Positions 26,282 through 35,720 of a stretch of DNA of 64,000 nucleotides are shown piece by piece (within the stretch, counting starts at the first letter, position 1; every line of letters begins with the position of its first letter). A program made the position numbers and the translations under genes. The DNA is from Heliomicrobium gestii (GTDB lineage: Bacteria > Bacillota > Desulfitobacteriia > Heliobacteriales > Heliobacteriaceae). A model generated the notes under the pieces. The model did no database searches, was not told the DNA's origin, and was given only the letters and a program-made list of their open reading frames with translations. Location of the stretch: the NCBI RefSeq assembly GCF_009877435.1, contig NZ_WXEX01000002.1, positions 124,001-188,000 on the forward strand, read 5' to 3'.

Positions 26282-27838
26282 TTAAAACGAATTGATCTGT
26301 TTCAGATGCTGCAGCAGCAACGCGAAGGAATCGGCGATGGTCGATGCAGCATCTTGGGCCTGCCGGTTCATGAAAAAGGATGTTCTCGCTTTCTTTTGAA
26401 AGTAGTTCATCCGCTGCTCCGCTTGCTTTTGAAGCTCCTCAAAAGCGGCGCCTTCCGGCATGTCAAGACGCTGAAAAATGCTGCCGCCCCACTCGCCGGT
26501 CACAGCGAGGATCCAACGCACCTCCTGTTCATTGAAGGGAAGCGCCTGTTCATAATAGAGGCGGAGAACCTGCAGCTCTCGAAATTCGTGTCTTTTCGCG
26601 ATGAGGGAAGCGATCTTGGCTTCCACGTCCTCCACATGCTCGGACGCCTTCCCCGAGACGCCCTGTCTCGCCATGAAGCAGATCTTTTGCAGGTCCCTCA
26701 AACTTTTGCTCAACTTGATGATGAAGGACCGGTTGCCGAAGTGGGAGATCAGGATCTGGCGCAGGTGTTCTACGCCGCTTTCCTCGAAGAGGTATTTTTT
26801 TACGCCCTCATAATCAACGCCTTCTCGGATTTTATCGCAGGCCAACTTAATGCCGTACATCCCCAGCTTGCCGGCAAGGCGGGCTCTCTCTTCTTTGACG
26901 GGGAAATCGGGCAGTGTGTCAAAGCTGCGCGTGATGAAGGCCTCTTTGCCTTTTCGCCAAACCGAGCGGTCCAGGATTTCGGCGGGAAACGCCGCGATGC
27001 GCTTCAAAAGAGCGAAGTCTTCCCTGGTCATGGTTTGTGCGCCCAGCGCCAGGATTCCGCAGATCGGTTTTATCGTGTAGAACAACTTTTTCAAGACGGC
27101 TTGCTCATTGGCGGTTGAATCGATAATGTCTCTCGCCTTGCCGATGGCGTCCTGTTCCTGCGGGAAATAGTCATCAACCCGGGTCAACACGCCGATCGAG
27201 TTGGTCGCGTTCATCTGAGAGACGCCGCCGTGAAAACGTCGCAAGACCGAAAGATCATATTCGCTTAATGTCCTGCTGAACAGATACACGATGGCATCGG
27301 CGTCTCCGGCGGCAGACATGGTCCATTTTTCGATTTCGTCTGAGCCGATGCCGAGAAAATCCAATGTATTTTTGGCGTCAACCTCATAAAAGGAATCCAA
27401 CCCCGGCGTATCGATGAGATGAAACTTCCTGAGCAATTCGTTCGGGTACCCGACGTTGATATGTTTGATATTCCGAATGAAGTCGCCTTTGTTTGAATTC
27501 CGTATGGTCAGATCCTGCAGTTCCTCAAAATTGCAGACAGTTTGCTGCCCATTTTTGAAAACGACGGTGATCTCCGGTGTTTCTGCATAACGAAACCAGT
27601 TTACATTGAAGGTCATTTCCGTCGCGCCGGTGGGCACCTTCTGTTCACCCAGGAAGGCGTTCATCAATGTCGATTTTCCGGCTTTCAGCTTGCCCACGAT
27701 GGCGACTCTCATCGGTCCATCCAGATCCGCCAGGGCTTGCTTCAGGCCTGCCTGAAGCCTGTGCAATTCCGGATAGGCGGTGATCTGTCTCAGCGCATCT
27801 GTGAGCAACGCCTCTGCCTGCTGACGTAAACGTTCCAT
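26282..27838 (-). CDS. Dynamin-like GTPase (second of two)
   Basis: A 518-aa dynamin-family protein. G1 GKLKAGKST (about residues 49-57), G2-like threonine in TGATEMTFNV, G3 DTPGLDS (about 142-148) and a G4-like LTRVDDY are visible. The rest is helical, as in the stalk/neck of bacterial dynamin-like proteins. No membrane-spanning hairpin is obvious. Bacterial dynamins usually occur as adjacent pairs that act together on membranes; here the pair heads an operon with Hsp70 and GrpE. The gap to the upstream dynamin gene is 21 bp. Confidence 0.82.
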   Translation of the reverse strand: MERLRQQAEALLTDALRQITAYPELHRLQAGLKQALADLDGPMRVAIVGKLKAGKSTLMNAFLGEQKVPTGATEMTFNVNWFRYAETPEITVVFKNGQQTVCNFEELQDLTIRNSNKGDFIRNIKHINVGYPNELLRKFHLIDTPGLDSFYEVDAKNTLDFLGIGSDEIEKWTMSAAGDADAIVYLFSRTLSEYDLSVLRRFHGGVSQMNATNSIGVLTRVDDYFPQEQDAIGKARDIIDSTANEQAVLKKLFYTIKPICGILALGAQTMTREDFALLKRIAAFPAEILDRSVWRKGKEAFITRSFDTLPDFPVKEERARLAGKLGMYGIKLACDKIREGVDYEGVKKYLFEESGVEHLRQILISHFGNRSFIIKLSKSLRDLQKICFMARQGVSGKASEHVEDVEAKIASLIAKRHEFRELQVLRLYYEQALPFNEQEVRWILAVTGEWGGSIFQRLDMPEGAAFEELQKQAEQRMNYFQKKARTSFFMNRQAQDAASTIADSFALLLQHLKQINSF

Positions 27839-27859
27839 CGTTCTGATTCACCGACCCAT

Positions 27860-29674
27860 TCAATGGTTAAGCTGACCGGCAATCGCCTGAATCGCTAGAT
27901 ACAACTCCTTAAGCTGCGCCAGTAAGCGTTGTATTTCCATCGCTCGCTTTTTTGCCTCTTCTGCGGAGGCCTTCTGCGCTTTATCCATCGCGGCGATGGA
28001 CTCGTCACAGATTCGAATCTCCCGTTCGACTTGGACCCGAAACTCCTCGCGGATATCGGTCTCCATATTGGCCAGCGTCAATTGGATGTTGCGATCGCAG
28101 TCATTTTGGGCTTGTGTCAGTTGGGGCCTGAAATGATTCGTGAGCTGCTGCGCCGTAAAATTGCGGTCGTTGGTCTGGATCTGTTTTATCCCGTCAAAGA
28201 GTCCATGGATCAAGCCGACGACAGCCCCGATGACGGTGCCCGGTCCCGGAAAGAGGCTTCCGATGCCACCGCCCACCGTTCCGTTAAAGGTGGCTTGCCT
28301 CGCTACGGTAAACACCTTGGAGAGCAGGCCCTGTCTGCTTTCGAGAGACACGCTGTCGTCAAAGTCGACATCACCGCTGCTACGATACTCACTGAAGGTG
28401 AGACCCAAGCCGGTGTCTTGAATGAGTTCCTGATAGAGCGTCCCAGCCTGTTCGTTTAAGGAATGGTCGATCTGGCTCATCAACGCGGTGATCTCGGCTG
28501 CCAATAACGCGGCGATCTCGTCGGGCCTGCCTTGGAGCTGCCGATCTTTCACATATTGCTGCATTGTGGTATGGACAGCGGTAAAGCCGCTCCTCATGCG
28601 ATGTTGCGTGTTGATCTTGATTTTCGAAATCCCCAGGTTTAGCTTTGTCTGCCATTCAGCCCGGTTCGACATCAGGCTGAGCCGGTATTGATACTTGGCG
28701 TTCAGATCGGCCCGTTGTTGTTCGATGAGTGCCTGGTTCTGAGAAGAGCAGACGTCAAGTTCCCTTTCTAGCGGGATCTTCAACGCCATAATCGCCTGGA
28801 CCATCGAGGCGATCGCTCGCGAGAGGATGATGCGTCCTCTCTCTCGTTGGAGAAATTTCCACAGCGTATTTTCCAGTTCTTCAAAGTTGCTATCTTTTAA
28901 ATCTTCCACATCTCTATCGAGTAAATAGTTTTCTTTGGCCAGGTTGGATACGGGGATGATGGTCAGGCTTTCCGGAGATTTGCTCAGCGTTTTCGCCAGT
29001 TTGCTCCTGTTCTCCGAAACGACGCTTTCCAGGTCGCTGACTTGATCCTTGCGGGTGATGACGAAAATCAGATTGCTGCAATCTCTGGCGACACGCTTGA
29101 TAAATTCGAGTTCGCTGTTCGATAAGGGGCTTGTGGCGTCACAGACATACAATACGGTGTCGGCATTGGGAATAAAGGTATAGGTCGCGCTGGTATGACT
29201 GGCGTTCAGTCCTCCCACACCCGGCGTATCAACAAAGACGATCCCGTCTGACAGGCGGGGATTCGGTATTTGTATATCGATTCTCGCAACATTTTTCCTG
29301 TTGTTGGGGTTTTCCTGTTGTGTGGCATACTGTTGGATTTCGGACCTTCCGATCGTCTCGATTTCCTCTGCATCGTCCTGTTTTATATGTACGTTCACTT
29401 TTTCCTGAGGGGCGTACTGTATGGTAGAGACCAGACAGGTTGTGATGGCCGCATTTACGGGACAAATCACCTCTTCAAGGAGGTTGTTGACCAGACTCGA
29501 TTTCCCTCGCTTGCATTCCCCTGCGACAACCACTGTCAACGTATCCGAATGAAGCCGATCTTTGGCGATTTGCAATTCCGCCACAAGGCTGTCTTTGGCA
29601 AGATGCTTCGTGAAAGCGATTGTTTTGTCGAGTTGAATGATTGTCTTCTCTTTGAGTACTTGATAGGTGCTCAT
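27860..29674 (-). CDS. Dynamin-like GTPase (first of two)
   Basis: A 604-aa dynamin-like protein. G1 GECKRGKSS (near residue 51), threonine in NAAITTCLVS, G3 DTPGVGG and G4 TRKDQ are clear. Around residues 455-480 lies a glycine-zipper hydrophobic stretch (GGGIGSLFPGPGTVIGAVVG) that may insert in membranes, followed by long helical segments ending in a coiled coil. The ATG at 29674 (AAAGGTG upstream) is preferred to the GTG at 29695. Its start lies 14 bp after the stop of a micro-ORF. Likely a membrane-remodelling partner of the following dynamin. Confidence 0.85.
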   Translation of the reverse strand: MSTYQVLKEKTIIQLDKTIAFTKHLAKDSLVAELQIAKDRLHSDTLTVVVAGECKRGKSSLVNNLLEEVICPVNAAITTCLVSTIQYAPQEKVNVHIKQDDAEEIETIGRSEIQQYATQQENPNNRKNVARIDIQIPNPRLSDGIVFVDTPGVGGLNASHTSATYTFIPNADTVLYVCDATSPLSNSELEFIKRVARDCSNLIFVITRKDQVSDLESVVSENRSKLAKTLSKSPESLTIIPVSNLAKENYLLDRDVEDLKDSNFEELENTLWKFLQRERGRIILSRAIASMVQAIMALKIPLERELDVCSSQNQALIEQQRADLNAKYQYRLSLMSNRAEWQTKLNLGISKIKINTQHRMRSGFTAVHTTMQQYVKDRQLQGRPDEIAALLAAEITALMSQIDHSLNEQAGTLYQELIQDTGLGLTFSEYRSSGDVDFDDSVSLESRQGLLSKVFTVARQATFNGTVGGGIGSLFPGPGTVIGAVVGLIHGLFDGIKQIQTNDRNFTAQQLTNHFRPQLTQAQNDCDRNIQLTLANMETDIREEFRVQVEREIRICDESIAAMDKAQKASAEEAKKRAMEIQRLLAQLKELYLAIQAIAGQLNH

Positions 29675-29688
29675 CCCAACATCACCTT

Positions 29689-29784
29689 TCACCACTTTGC
29701 TAGGGTATCGGGTTCGACAATGATATAACCTTTTTTGTCTAGTGGTAAATATACCAACTCTTTTCCCCTCTTCGATTTTGTCAT
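29689..29784 (-). CDS. 31-residue micro-ORF leading the dynamin operon
   Basis: A short basic peptide starting MTKSKRGKELVYLPLDKKGY, 31 residues. A good GGAGA site lies 6 bases before the ATG and the stop is 14 bp before the dynamin start, so translation is probable. A longer in-frame start exists near 29901 but lies in the glmM terminator and has no ribosome site. It could be a small regulatory or stabilising peptide, or a leader that couples ribosomes to the dynamin gene. No family recognised. Confidence 0.4.
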   Translation of the reverse strand: MTKSKRGKELVYLPLDKKGYIIVEPDTLAKW

Positions 29785-29835
29785 AAATTCTCCTGCTTTT
29801 TTTGTCATTGATTCTATCCCAATGAAGTTTTTAAT

Positions 29836-29868
29836 AAAAAACCCCTGCCGGTTTATTCCCAGCAGGGG
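29836..29868 (-). terminator. Terminator of glmM
   Basis: Perfect stem CCCCTGC/GCAGGGG (29842-29848, 29862-29868) followed by six T on the minus strand. It separates glmM from the dynamin/Hsp70 operon, whose own -10-like TAGAAT lies shortly downstream, before the micro-ORF. Confidence 0.8.
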
Positions 29869-29920
29869 CAAATGGATATATCCGATGATCATTGTAGGCA
29901 ACGCTTACATCCGGTTTTTT

Positions 29921-31300
29921 TTAGAACCGCCGGAACAGGTCGGCGATCTCCTCGACGACCTGCTTCAGTTCCTCCGCGTCGGGTCCTTCCCCCATCACCC
30001 GGATCAGCGGTTCCGTGCCGGAGGGGCGGACGAGGATGCGGCCGCGGCCTTCGAGCTTGGCTTTGCCGGCTTCGACGGCGGCCTGCGCTTCCGGTGTGTC
30101 CAGGCAACTCTTGTCCTTGACGCGCACGTTGACGAGAAGCTGGGGAAGCTGTCGCATCTGGGCGGCCAACGCCGACAGGGGTTGGCCCGACTCTTTCATG
30201 ACCGTCAACAGTTGCAGTCCTGTGAGCACGCCGTCGCCGGTGGTGTTGTGTTCTAAAAAGAGGATGTGCCCCGACTGCTCACCGCCAAAGAGGGTTCCCG
30301 ATTCCAGGAGCGCTTCGAGGACGTAGCGGTCGCCCACCTTCGTCTCCAAGATGCGGATCCCGGCCTCCTTGAGCGCCAGGTGCAAGCCCATGTTGCTCAT
30401 GACGGTGACGGCGACAGTGTCTTGGGGAAGTTGTCCTTTGGCTTTCATATGTAAGGCGCAGGTGACCATGATCCGGTCGCCATCCACGATCTGGCCTTTT
30501 TCATCGACGGCAATGAGCCGGTCGGCGTCGCCGTCATGGGCCAGTCCGACGTGGGCCCCATGGGCGACCACGGCCTGGCAGAGCTTCTCCGGGTGGGTGG
30601 AGCCGCAGCCGTCGTTGATGTTTGTGCCGTCGGGTTCGCAGCAGATGGTGACCACCTCGGCGCCCAGTTCGCGCAGGATGCGGGGGGCGACGCGGAAGGC
30701 CGCCCCGTTGGCGCCATCGACGACAACCTTGAGACCTCTAAAATCGACGGGAACGGTGGACTTGAGGTAGTCGACGAACATGGTCTCCGCATCGGCCACT
30801 GGGCTGACGCGCCCCACCTGGGCGCCGGTCGGCGCCGGCAAGCCGTCGGCATGATGCCCCTCGGCGTCGCCGCCGACGCTGTCGGGACAGGCGTTGTTTT
30901 CGCCCAGGACGTACCGTTCGATTTCCTCTTCCACTGTGTCGGGGAGTTTGAAGCCGGAGGCGGAGAAAAATTTGATGCCATTGTCGGCGACGGGGTTGTG
31001 GGAGGCCGAGATGACGACGCCAGCGGTGGCCTTTAGTTTCCGTGTCAGGTAGGCGATGCCCGGTGTCGGCAGCACACCGACCGGCAACGCTTCGCCGCCG
31101 ACGGAGGTGATGCCGGCGATCAGCGCCGCTTCCAGCATATCGCCGGAGATGCGCGTGTCCTTGCCGATGACGATGCGGGGATGGGGCGCCTCTTGGCTCA
31201 GCACATAGGCGCCGGCTCGTCCCAGCTTAAAGGCCAGTTCCGGCGTCAGTTCACTGTTGGCGACGCCGCGCACACCATCGGTTCCAAATAATTTTCCCAC
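29921..31300 (-). CDS. glmM: Phosphoglucosamine mutase
   Basis: A 459-aa alpha-D-phosphohexomutase that converts glucosamine-6-P to glucosamine-1-P on the way to UDP-GlcNAc. N-terminus [11 protein letters not shown], phosphoserine loop ISASHNP near residue 100, metal loop DGDADR, GEQSGH sugar loop and [12 protein letters not shown] phosphate-binding loop are intact. Start is GTG with AGAGGG upstream. It follows the cdaA-cdaR pair, the common Firmicutes arrangement in which glmM also modulates c-di-AMP synthesis. In many relatives glmS follows at once; here the dynamin/Hsp70 operon lies between. Confidence 0.97.
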   Translation of the reverse strand: MGKLFGTDGVRGVANSELTPELAFKLGRAGAYVLSQEAPHPRIVIGKDTRISGDMLEAALIAGITSVGGEALPVGVLPTPGIAYLTRKLKATAGVVISASHNPVADNGIKFFSASGFKLPDTVEEEIERYVLGENNACPDSVGGDAEGHHADGLPAPTGAQVGRVSPVADAETMFVDYLKSTVPVDFRGLKVVVDGANGAAFRVAPRILRELGAEVVTICCEPDGTNINDGCGSTHPEKLCQAVVAHGAHVGLAHDGDADRLIAVDEKGQIVDGDRIMVTCALHMKAKGQLPQDTVAVTVMSNMGLHLALKEAGIRILETKVGDRYVLEALLESGTLFGGEQSGHILFLEHNTTGDGVLTGLQLLTVMKESGQPLSALAAQMRQLPQLLVNVRVKDKSCLDTPEAQAAVEAGKAKLEGRGRILVRPSGTEPLIRVMGEGPDAEELKQVVEEIADLFRRF

Positions 31301-31468
31301 GTCTCAATTTCCCTCTCTTTTTGGCTAATCCGCTTTTTCGATCCGAGAACGACTATCTTCTTGTTTTATTATGTCACTTTTCTTTCTCTACCTGGTTTTT
31401 CTAAGAGGGTCTCCGTCCATCATCGCGCTGACTGGTTCTACCGTGCCGGTAGCACAACTCTGTCCACG

Positions 31469-33163
31469 CTACCGCTCCATCAACCGGTAGGTGGCGATGA
31501 TCGCCTCGGCCAGGCGCAGGCCGTCGACGGCGGCGCTGACGATGCCCCCGGCATAGCCGGCGCCTTCCCCGCCGGGGTAGAGCCCCTCGATGCCCAGCGA
31601 CTGCAACGATTCGTCCCGGTTGATGCGCCAGGGCGCCGAGGTGCGCGTTTCCACGCCGGTCAGGATCGCTTTGGGCAGGTCAAAGCCCTGGAGCTTGCGT
31701 CCAAAGTCGGCCAGGCCTGCCGCCAGCGCCTCGCCCACTTCCTTGGGCAGGCAGTCGCGCAGATTGGCCGCCGTCACACCGGGCCGGTAGGTGGGCTGGA
31801 CAAGGGCGTCCGCCAGGTCGCCTTTCTGATCGGCCAAAAAATCGCCCACCGTCTGGGCCGGCGCGCGATAATCGCCGCCACCCAATGCAAAGGCCTTTTG
31901 CTCCCAGATCCGTTGGAAGTCCGCCCCGCCGAGGGGCCCCGGCGTCGGGTAGTCGCCAGGGTGTACGGAGGCGACGAGAGCCGAGTTGGCCACACCGGTG
32001 TCACGGGCATAGGCGCTCATGCCGTTGGTGACGACGCCGCCCTCTTCCGAAGCCGCCGCCACCACCTCTCCACCCGGACACATGCAGAAGGAAAAGACAG
32101 TCCGCCCCGCCTCGGCGAGTTTGGTGTGCAGGTTGTAGTCGGCGACGCCGAGGCGCTCATGGCCGGCGAATTCGCCGTATTGGGCGCGGTCGATCAGCGC
32201 CTGGGGGTGTTCCACCCGCACGCCGATGGCGAAGGGCTTCGCCTCCATGGCGACCTCTTGGGCGTAGAGGTTTTTGGCCGTGTCGCGGGCGCTGTGGCCG
32301 ATGGCGATGATGACCAGGTCGCTCGCCAGTTCGAGACCGCTCTGCGGCGTGCCCGAGAGGGGCAGTCCGGCCTTGGCGCTCCCTGTATCTGTCAACTCTA
32401 CGCCCGGCGCCAAACGCAGGCCGGCCACCCGCCGTCCCAAGGCAGAATTCTCTAGGATCAGTTCCTCCACGAGGGCGCCGAAAAAGACCTGCCCGCCCAG
32501 AGCCTGCAACCGTTGTCGCAGATTGCGGACCACCTGGCGCAGGACATCGGTGCCCACATGGGGTTTCGCCTTGTAGAGGATCTCCTGGGGCGCGCCGGCC
32601 TCGGCGAGCCACTGGAAGACCTCGTTGATGCGGAGGTCGTGGGTGCGGGTGGTCAACTTGCCGTCGGAAAAGGTGCCGGCGCCGCCTTCGCCAAACTGGA
32701 CGTTCGAATCGAGCTTCAGTTCCCCCGTCTCCCAGAAGCGATCCACATCGGCGGCCCGCCGGTCCACGTCATAGCCGCGCTCCAGCAGGATGGGCTTGAA
32801 CCCGGCCTCGGCCAGCTTCACGGCGGCGAAGTAGCCGCAGGGACCGGCCCCGACGACGACAGGACGGCGCGCCAGCGGCTGGTTGCCCCGCAAAAGCGGC
32901 GTCTGTTTCTCCTCCGGGACGACGCTGACCTGAGGGTCTTTGTCGATGATCCCCAAGGGCGGTTTGACGCCGCCTTTGAGGGTCAGTTCGACCGTGTAGA
33001 CGAGGCGGATCTCCGCCTTTTTGCGGGCGTCGACGGCCTCGCGCAGGATCGCCATGTGCTCGATCTGTCCGGGTTTGAGCCCGATCCGGCGGGCCGCTTT
33101 TGGCAAAAGGCGCCCGGCGTCTTCCGACAGCCCGGCGCGCAGGTTGGCGATACGGATTTTCAA
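31469..33163 (-). CDS. FAD-dependent dehydrogenase, COG2509 type
   Basis: A 564-aa flavoprotein of the uncharacterised FAD-dependent dehydrogenase group often found near glmM in clostridia. The dinucleotide-binding motif is VVVGAGPCGYFAA near residue 96, then LERG with the following acidic region and a QFGEGGAGTFSDGKL motif typical of the family; the C-terminus has YPGGEGAGYAGGI. The first ~90 residues are a small ferredoxin-like/THUMP-like lead domain. TTG start with AAGGAG ten bases upstream. Substrate unknown. It lies 33 bp after cdaR, likely in the same operon. Confidence 0.82.
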   Translation of the reverse strand: MKIRIANLRAGLSEDAGRLLPKAARRIGLKPGQIEHMAILREAVDARKKAEIRLVYTVELTLKGGVKPPLGIIDKDPQVSVVPEEKQTPLLRGNQPLARRPVVVGAGPCGYFAAVKLAEAGFKPILLERGYDVDRRAADVDRFWETGELKLDSNVQFGEGGAGTFSDGKLTTRTHDLRINEVFQWLAEAGAPQEILYKAKPHVGTDVLRQVVRNLRQRLQALGGQVFFGALVEELILENSALGRRVAGLRLAPGVELTDTGSAKAGLPLSGTPQSGLELASDLVIIAIGHSARDTAKNLYAQEVAMEAKPFAIGVRVEHPQALIDRAQYGEFAGHERLGVADYNLHTKLAEAGRTVFSFCMCPGGEVVAAASEEGGVVTNGMSAYARDTGVANSALVASVHPGDYPTPGPLGGADFQRIWEQKAFALGGGDYRAPAQTVGDFLADQKGDLADALVQPTYRPGVTAANLRDCLPKEVGEALAAGLADFGRKLQGFDLPKAILTGVETRTSAPWRINRDESLQSLGIEGLYPGGEGAGYAGGIVSAAVDGLRLAEAIIATYRLMER

Positions 33164-33196
33164 GCGATTTTGGCTCCTTCATCATCGGTGATGGGA

Positions 33197-34333
33197 TTAC
33201 CTTGGCGTTCCGCTTCCCCCGGTGGCTCCACCGGCAGCCCCGCCTGTTGAGTTGCCGCCGGTCGTCGAACCGCCGGTTCCTCCACCCGATCCGGCTCCCC
33301 CGCCGCCCGGCTCTTTTCCAGGCTCCTTGCCGGGTTCTGCCGCTGTTCCGCCGCCAGTGGTCGCTTTGCTCTCATCGGGAGGCGGCGTTGGCTCAGACGG
33401 CGGCGCCGCCGGCCCGATGGCGACGAAGACGCGAACGACGCTGAGCGCCGGGTTCACCGGCCGCACGCCTGCAGGCAGGGCCAGATTCACCTCTTTGACC
33501 ACATCGGAACGGGCGCCATTGATGTCCACAGGCGACGTGGCCAGGGCGCGGATATCGGCAAAGCCCTCGGCCGGCAAACTGACCGGCAGATTCGCCGGTT
33601 CCACCCGCGTGGACACCACCTTGTACCCGGCTGCCGGGGTTCCGGTGACGAGCGGCTGGACCGCCACGTTTTTGGTCGTCATCTCCTGATTGACCGGGAC
33701 GGTCACCTCGGTCGCTTTGGGCGTGACCTGCAGTCGCCCATCGTCGCCGAGGGCCGGTTCGATGACGCGCACCGGCAAGGAGCGGGTGAAGGTCTCCTTG
33801 GCGCCCATGGGGATTTGAACGCCGACGCGTTGAATCAGGCGCAACTTTTCGCGAGGCCCGCTGATGACGACCTCGGTCGGTCGAAGGGTCGGATCGCCCA
33901 CGCGGTAACCAGCCGGTATGTTGCCTTTGAATTCCCATGTCAGGGGGAGCGTCTTCGTCTCCAGCACGTCCACGTTCAGGCTCAATTCTGCCGGCGTTTT
34001 GCTGATGATCTGCACATTCGGCGGCGCGTCGACGGTGACGCCGACGGTCATCGGTCCCGGTTTCGCCCCGGTGAGGGTGATGCGGGCGCGAAAATCGCGT
34101 GAAGACAGGTTGGCCATGATCGCCTTCGGCCCTTTGACCCGCAGTTCCACCACGGTGGGCGGTTCCGGATCGAGAACATAGCCAGCCTCTAAGCCCTCCC
34201 GGTCCAATTGGACAGGAAAGGTCTGGATGCCCTGCTGCTCGGCGTTGACGTAGACCCAGAGGAGGATGGCGATGGCAAGAGCCGCCAGTTTATAGAGCCA
34301 ATTGCGGCGCGCAGTTCCAGCAATGTCCATCAT
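33197..34333 (-). CDS. cdaR: YbbR-domain regulator of c-di-AMP cyclase
   Basis: A 378-aa membrane-anchored protein: one N-terminal transmembrane helix (LYKLAALAIAILLWVYV) and then several YbbR beta repeats exposed outside the membrane, which in CdaR bind and regulate the cyclase CdaA. The last ~70 residues are low complexity, rich in Gly, Ser, Thr and Pro, longer than in most homologues. The ATG at 34333 overlaps the cdaA stop by four bases (ATGA) and has GGAGGAG upstream, so the frame start at 34348 is rejected. Confidence 0.92.
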   Translation of the reverse strand: MMDIAGTARRNWLYKLAALAIAILLWVYVNAEQQGIQTFPVQLDREGLEAGYVLDPEPPTVVELRVKGPKAIMANLSSRDFRARITLTGAKPGPMTVGVTVDAPPNVQIISKTPAELSLNVDVLETKTLPLTWEFKGNIPAGYRVGDPTLRPTEVVISGPREKLRLIQRVGVQIPMGAKETFTRSLPVRVIEPALGDDGRLQVTPKATEVTVPVNQEMTTKNVAVQPLVTGTPAAGYKVVSTRVEPANLPVSLPAEGFADIRALATSPVDINGARSDVVKEVNLALPAGVRPVNPALSVVRVFVAIGPAAPPSEPTPPPDESKATTGGGTAAEPGKEPGKEPGGGGAGSGGGTGGSTTGGNSTGGAAGGATGGSGTPR

Positions 34334-35142
34334 GGGTTGCTCCTCCATTGCCAGAACGAACGGGCGTTCGTCGTTCGCTGTTGCAGCAGTTCCTCCAGCC
34401 GCGAACGGAGGGAGGTTTCGTCAAGAAAACGGGTCAGTTTGCCGTCCACCGCCATCGATAGGTTTCCCGTCTCCTCAGAGACGATTACCGCGACGGCGTC
34501 CGATTGCTCGGTGATGCCGATTCCGGCGCGGTGACGGGTGCCCAGTTCGCGGGACAACCCTGGGTCATCCGTAAGGGGCAGATAGCAGGCGGCGGCGGCG
34601 ACCCGATCGCCGCGCACGACGACAGCGCCGTCATGGAGGGGCGTTTTGGGGATGAATATGTTCACGAGAAACTCGCCCGACACCTTGCCGTCGATCCATG
34701 TGCCCGTTTCAATGACATCGTTGACGCCGGTCTTGCGTTCGATGATGATCAGAGCGCCGATTTTATTTTTCATCAGAACACCAACCGCCCGCACGATCTC
34801 GCCGATCAGGAAGCTGCGGTCCTCATCGGCCATGACGGCGATCTGGGCCGGAAAGAGCTTGCCACGGCCCAATTGCTCCAGTGTCCGGCGCAGTTCCGGC
34901 TGGAACACGATCGGCAACGCCACGATCAGGGCGGTCCAAGCCTGTTTTAAGAGCCAACTCAGGGTGTTCAGGTTCAGGGCTTCGCTCAGGTATGAGGCGA
35001 TGATCAACACACCGAACCCTTTGAGCAGTTGGACCGCCCGCGTGCCCTTGATGAACATGGTCATCCGATAGATGATGAATGCGACCGCAACGATGTCAAC
35101 TACGGCCATAAAATTGAAATTCTCGAAGTTCGGTGGTAACAT
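34330..35142 (-). CDS. cdaA: Diadenylate cyclase (c-di-AMP synthase)
   Basis: A 270-aa protein with N-terminal hydrophobic helices and a cytosolic DAC domain. The catalytic motifs DGAVVVRGD (DGA) and GTRHRAGIG (RHR) are intact. It makes c-di-AMP from two ATP and controls turgor and wall homeostasis. The ATG at 35142 is chosen because GGGAGGTG lies six bases before it and the size then matches typical CdaA (about 273 aa); the frame otherwise runs to 35199. It is coupled to cdaR and lies in the usual cdaA-cdaR-glmM order. Confidence 0.95.
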   Translation of the reverse strand: MLPPNFENFNFMAVVDIVAVAFIIYRMTMFIKGTRAVQLLKGFGVLIIASYLSEALNLNTLSWLLKQAWTALIVALPIVFQPELRRTLEQLGRGKLFPAQIAVMADEDRSFLIGEIVRAVGVLMKNKIGALIIIERKTGVNDVIETGTWIDGKVSGEFLVNIFIPKTPLHDGAVVVRGDRVAAAACYLPLTDDPGLSRELGTRHRAGIGITEQSDAVAVIVSEETGNLSMAVDGKLTRFLDETSLRSRLEELLQQRTTNARSFWQWRSNP

Positions 35143-35190
35143 CGTCATCACCTCCCTGCATAGAAATTCTCTCTCAGAGGGGAAAATCCC

Positions 35191-35220
35191 TTGTGGCAAA
35201 ATCCGGTTTGCGACTATAAT
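35191..35220 (+). promoter_or_regulatory. Promoter of the small basic protein gene
   Basis: TTGTGG (35191-35196), 18 bases, perfect -10 TATAAT (35215-35220), about 50 bp before the ATG. Confidence 0.65.
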
Positions 35221-35270
35221 GGATGCAAAGTGACAAAGATTTTTTCCGGTCGAGGTGGTGACAGAAACAA

Positions 35271-35648
35271 ATGTGGCTACCGCTGGTTGGGTTGGCCATC
35301 GGCATCTTCATCGGATCCGTTTTATCCATTACCATCCCCATGGAGTATGCCAAATATATGTCCGTTGCCGTTTTGGCGGCGCTGGACTCGGTCTTCGGCT
35401 CCCTGCGAAGTTTCCTGGAAGACAAGTTTGACGCCGTCGTGCTGTTGACCGGCTTTTTTACAAATGCGGTCCTGGCGGCCCTGCTGGCCTACATCGGCGA
35501 CCGGCTTGGCGTTGATCTCTTTTTGGCGGCAGTCTTCGCCTTCGGCGTCCGGATTTTCCAGAACCTCGCTGTCATCCGCCGTTATGTGATCGACCGCATC
35601 GTCCGTCCCCGGCCGAAGAGTCAACCGAATCCCATCGAAAAGGTATGA
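35271..35648 (+). CDS. sbp: Small basic family membrane protein (DUF1290)
   Basis: A 125-aa membrane protein with three hydrophobic segments and a basic C-terminus (RRYVIDRIVRPRPKSQ). It matches the DUF1290/small basic protein family, whose Bacillus member lies in the division/cell-wall cluster. The conserved PxEYAKYMSVAVLAALDSVFG segment is clear. GAGGTGG lies upstream, at a rather long distance from the ATG. Here it stands alone, divergent from cdaA. Function is not established. Confidence 0.85.
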   Translation: MWLPLVGLAIGIFIGSVLSITIPMEYAKYMSVAVLAALDSVFGSLRSFLEDKFDAVVLLTGFFTNAVLAALLAYIGDRLGVDLFLAAVFAFGVRIFQNLAVIRRYVIDRIVRPRPKSQPNPIEKV

Positions 35649-35668
35649 AAAAGTATTCCGAATGATCG

Positions 35669-35691
35669 GAGCCTGCCCACTGGGCAGGCTC
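35669..35691 (+). terminator. Hairpin after sbp
   Basis: Perfect GAGCCTGCCC/GGGCAGGCTC stem-loop 21 bp after the sbp stop. The following TATCTGTTT is a weak T tract, so termination is plausible but not certain. Confidence 0.5.
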
Positions 35692-35720
35692 TATCTGTTT
35701 CGCTCTCACTTTGCCATGCA

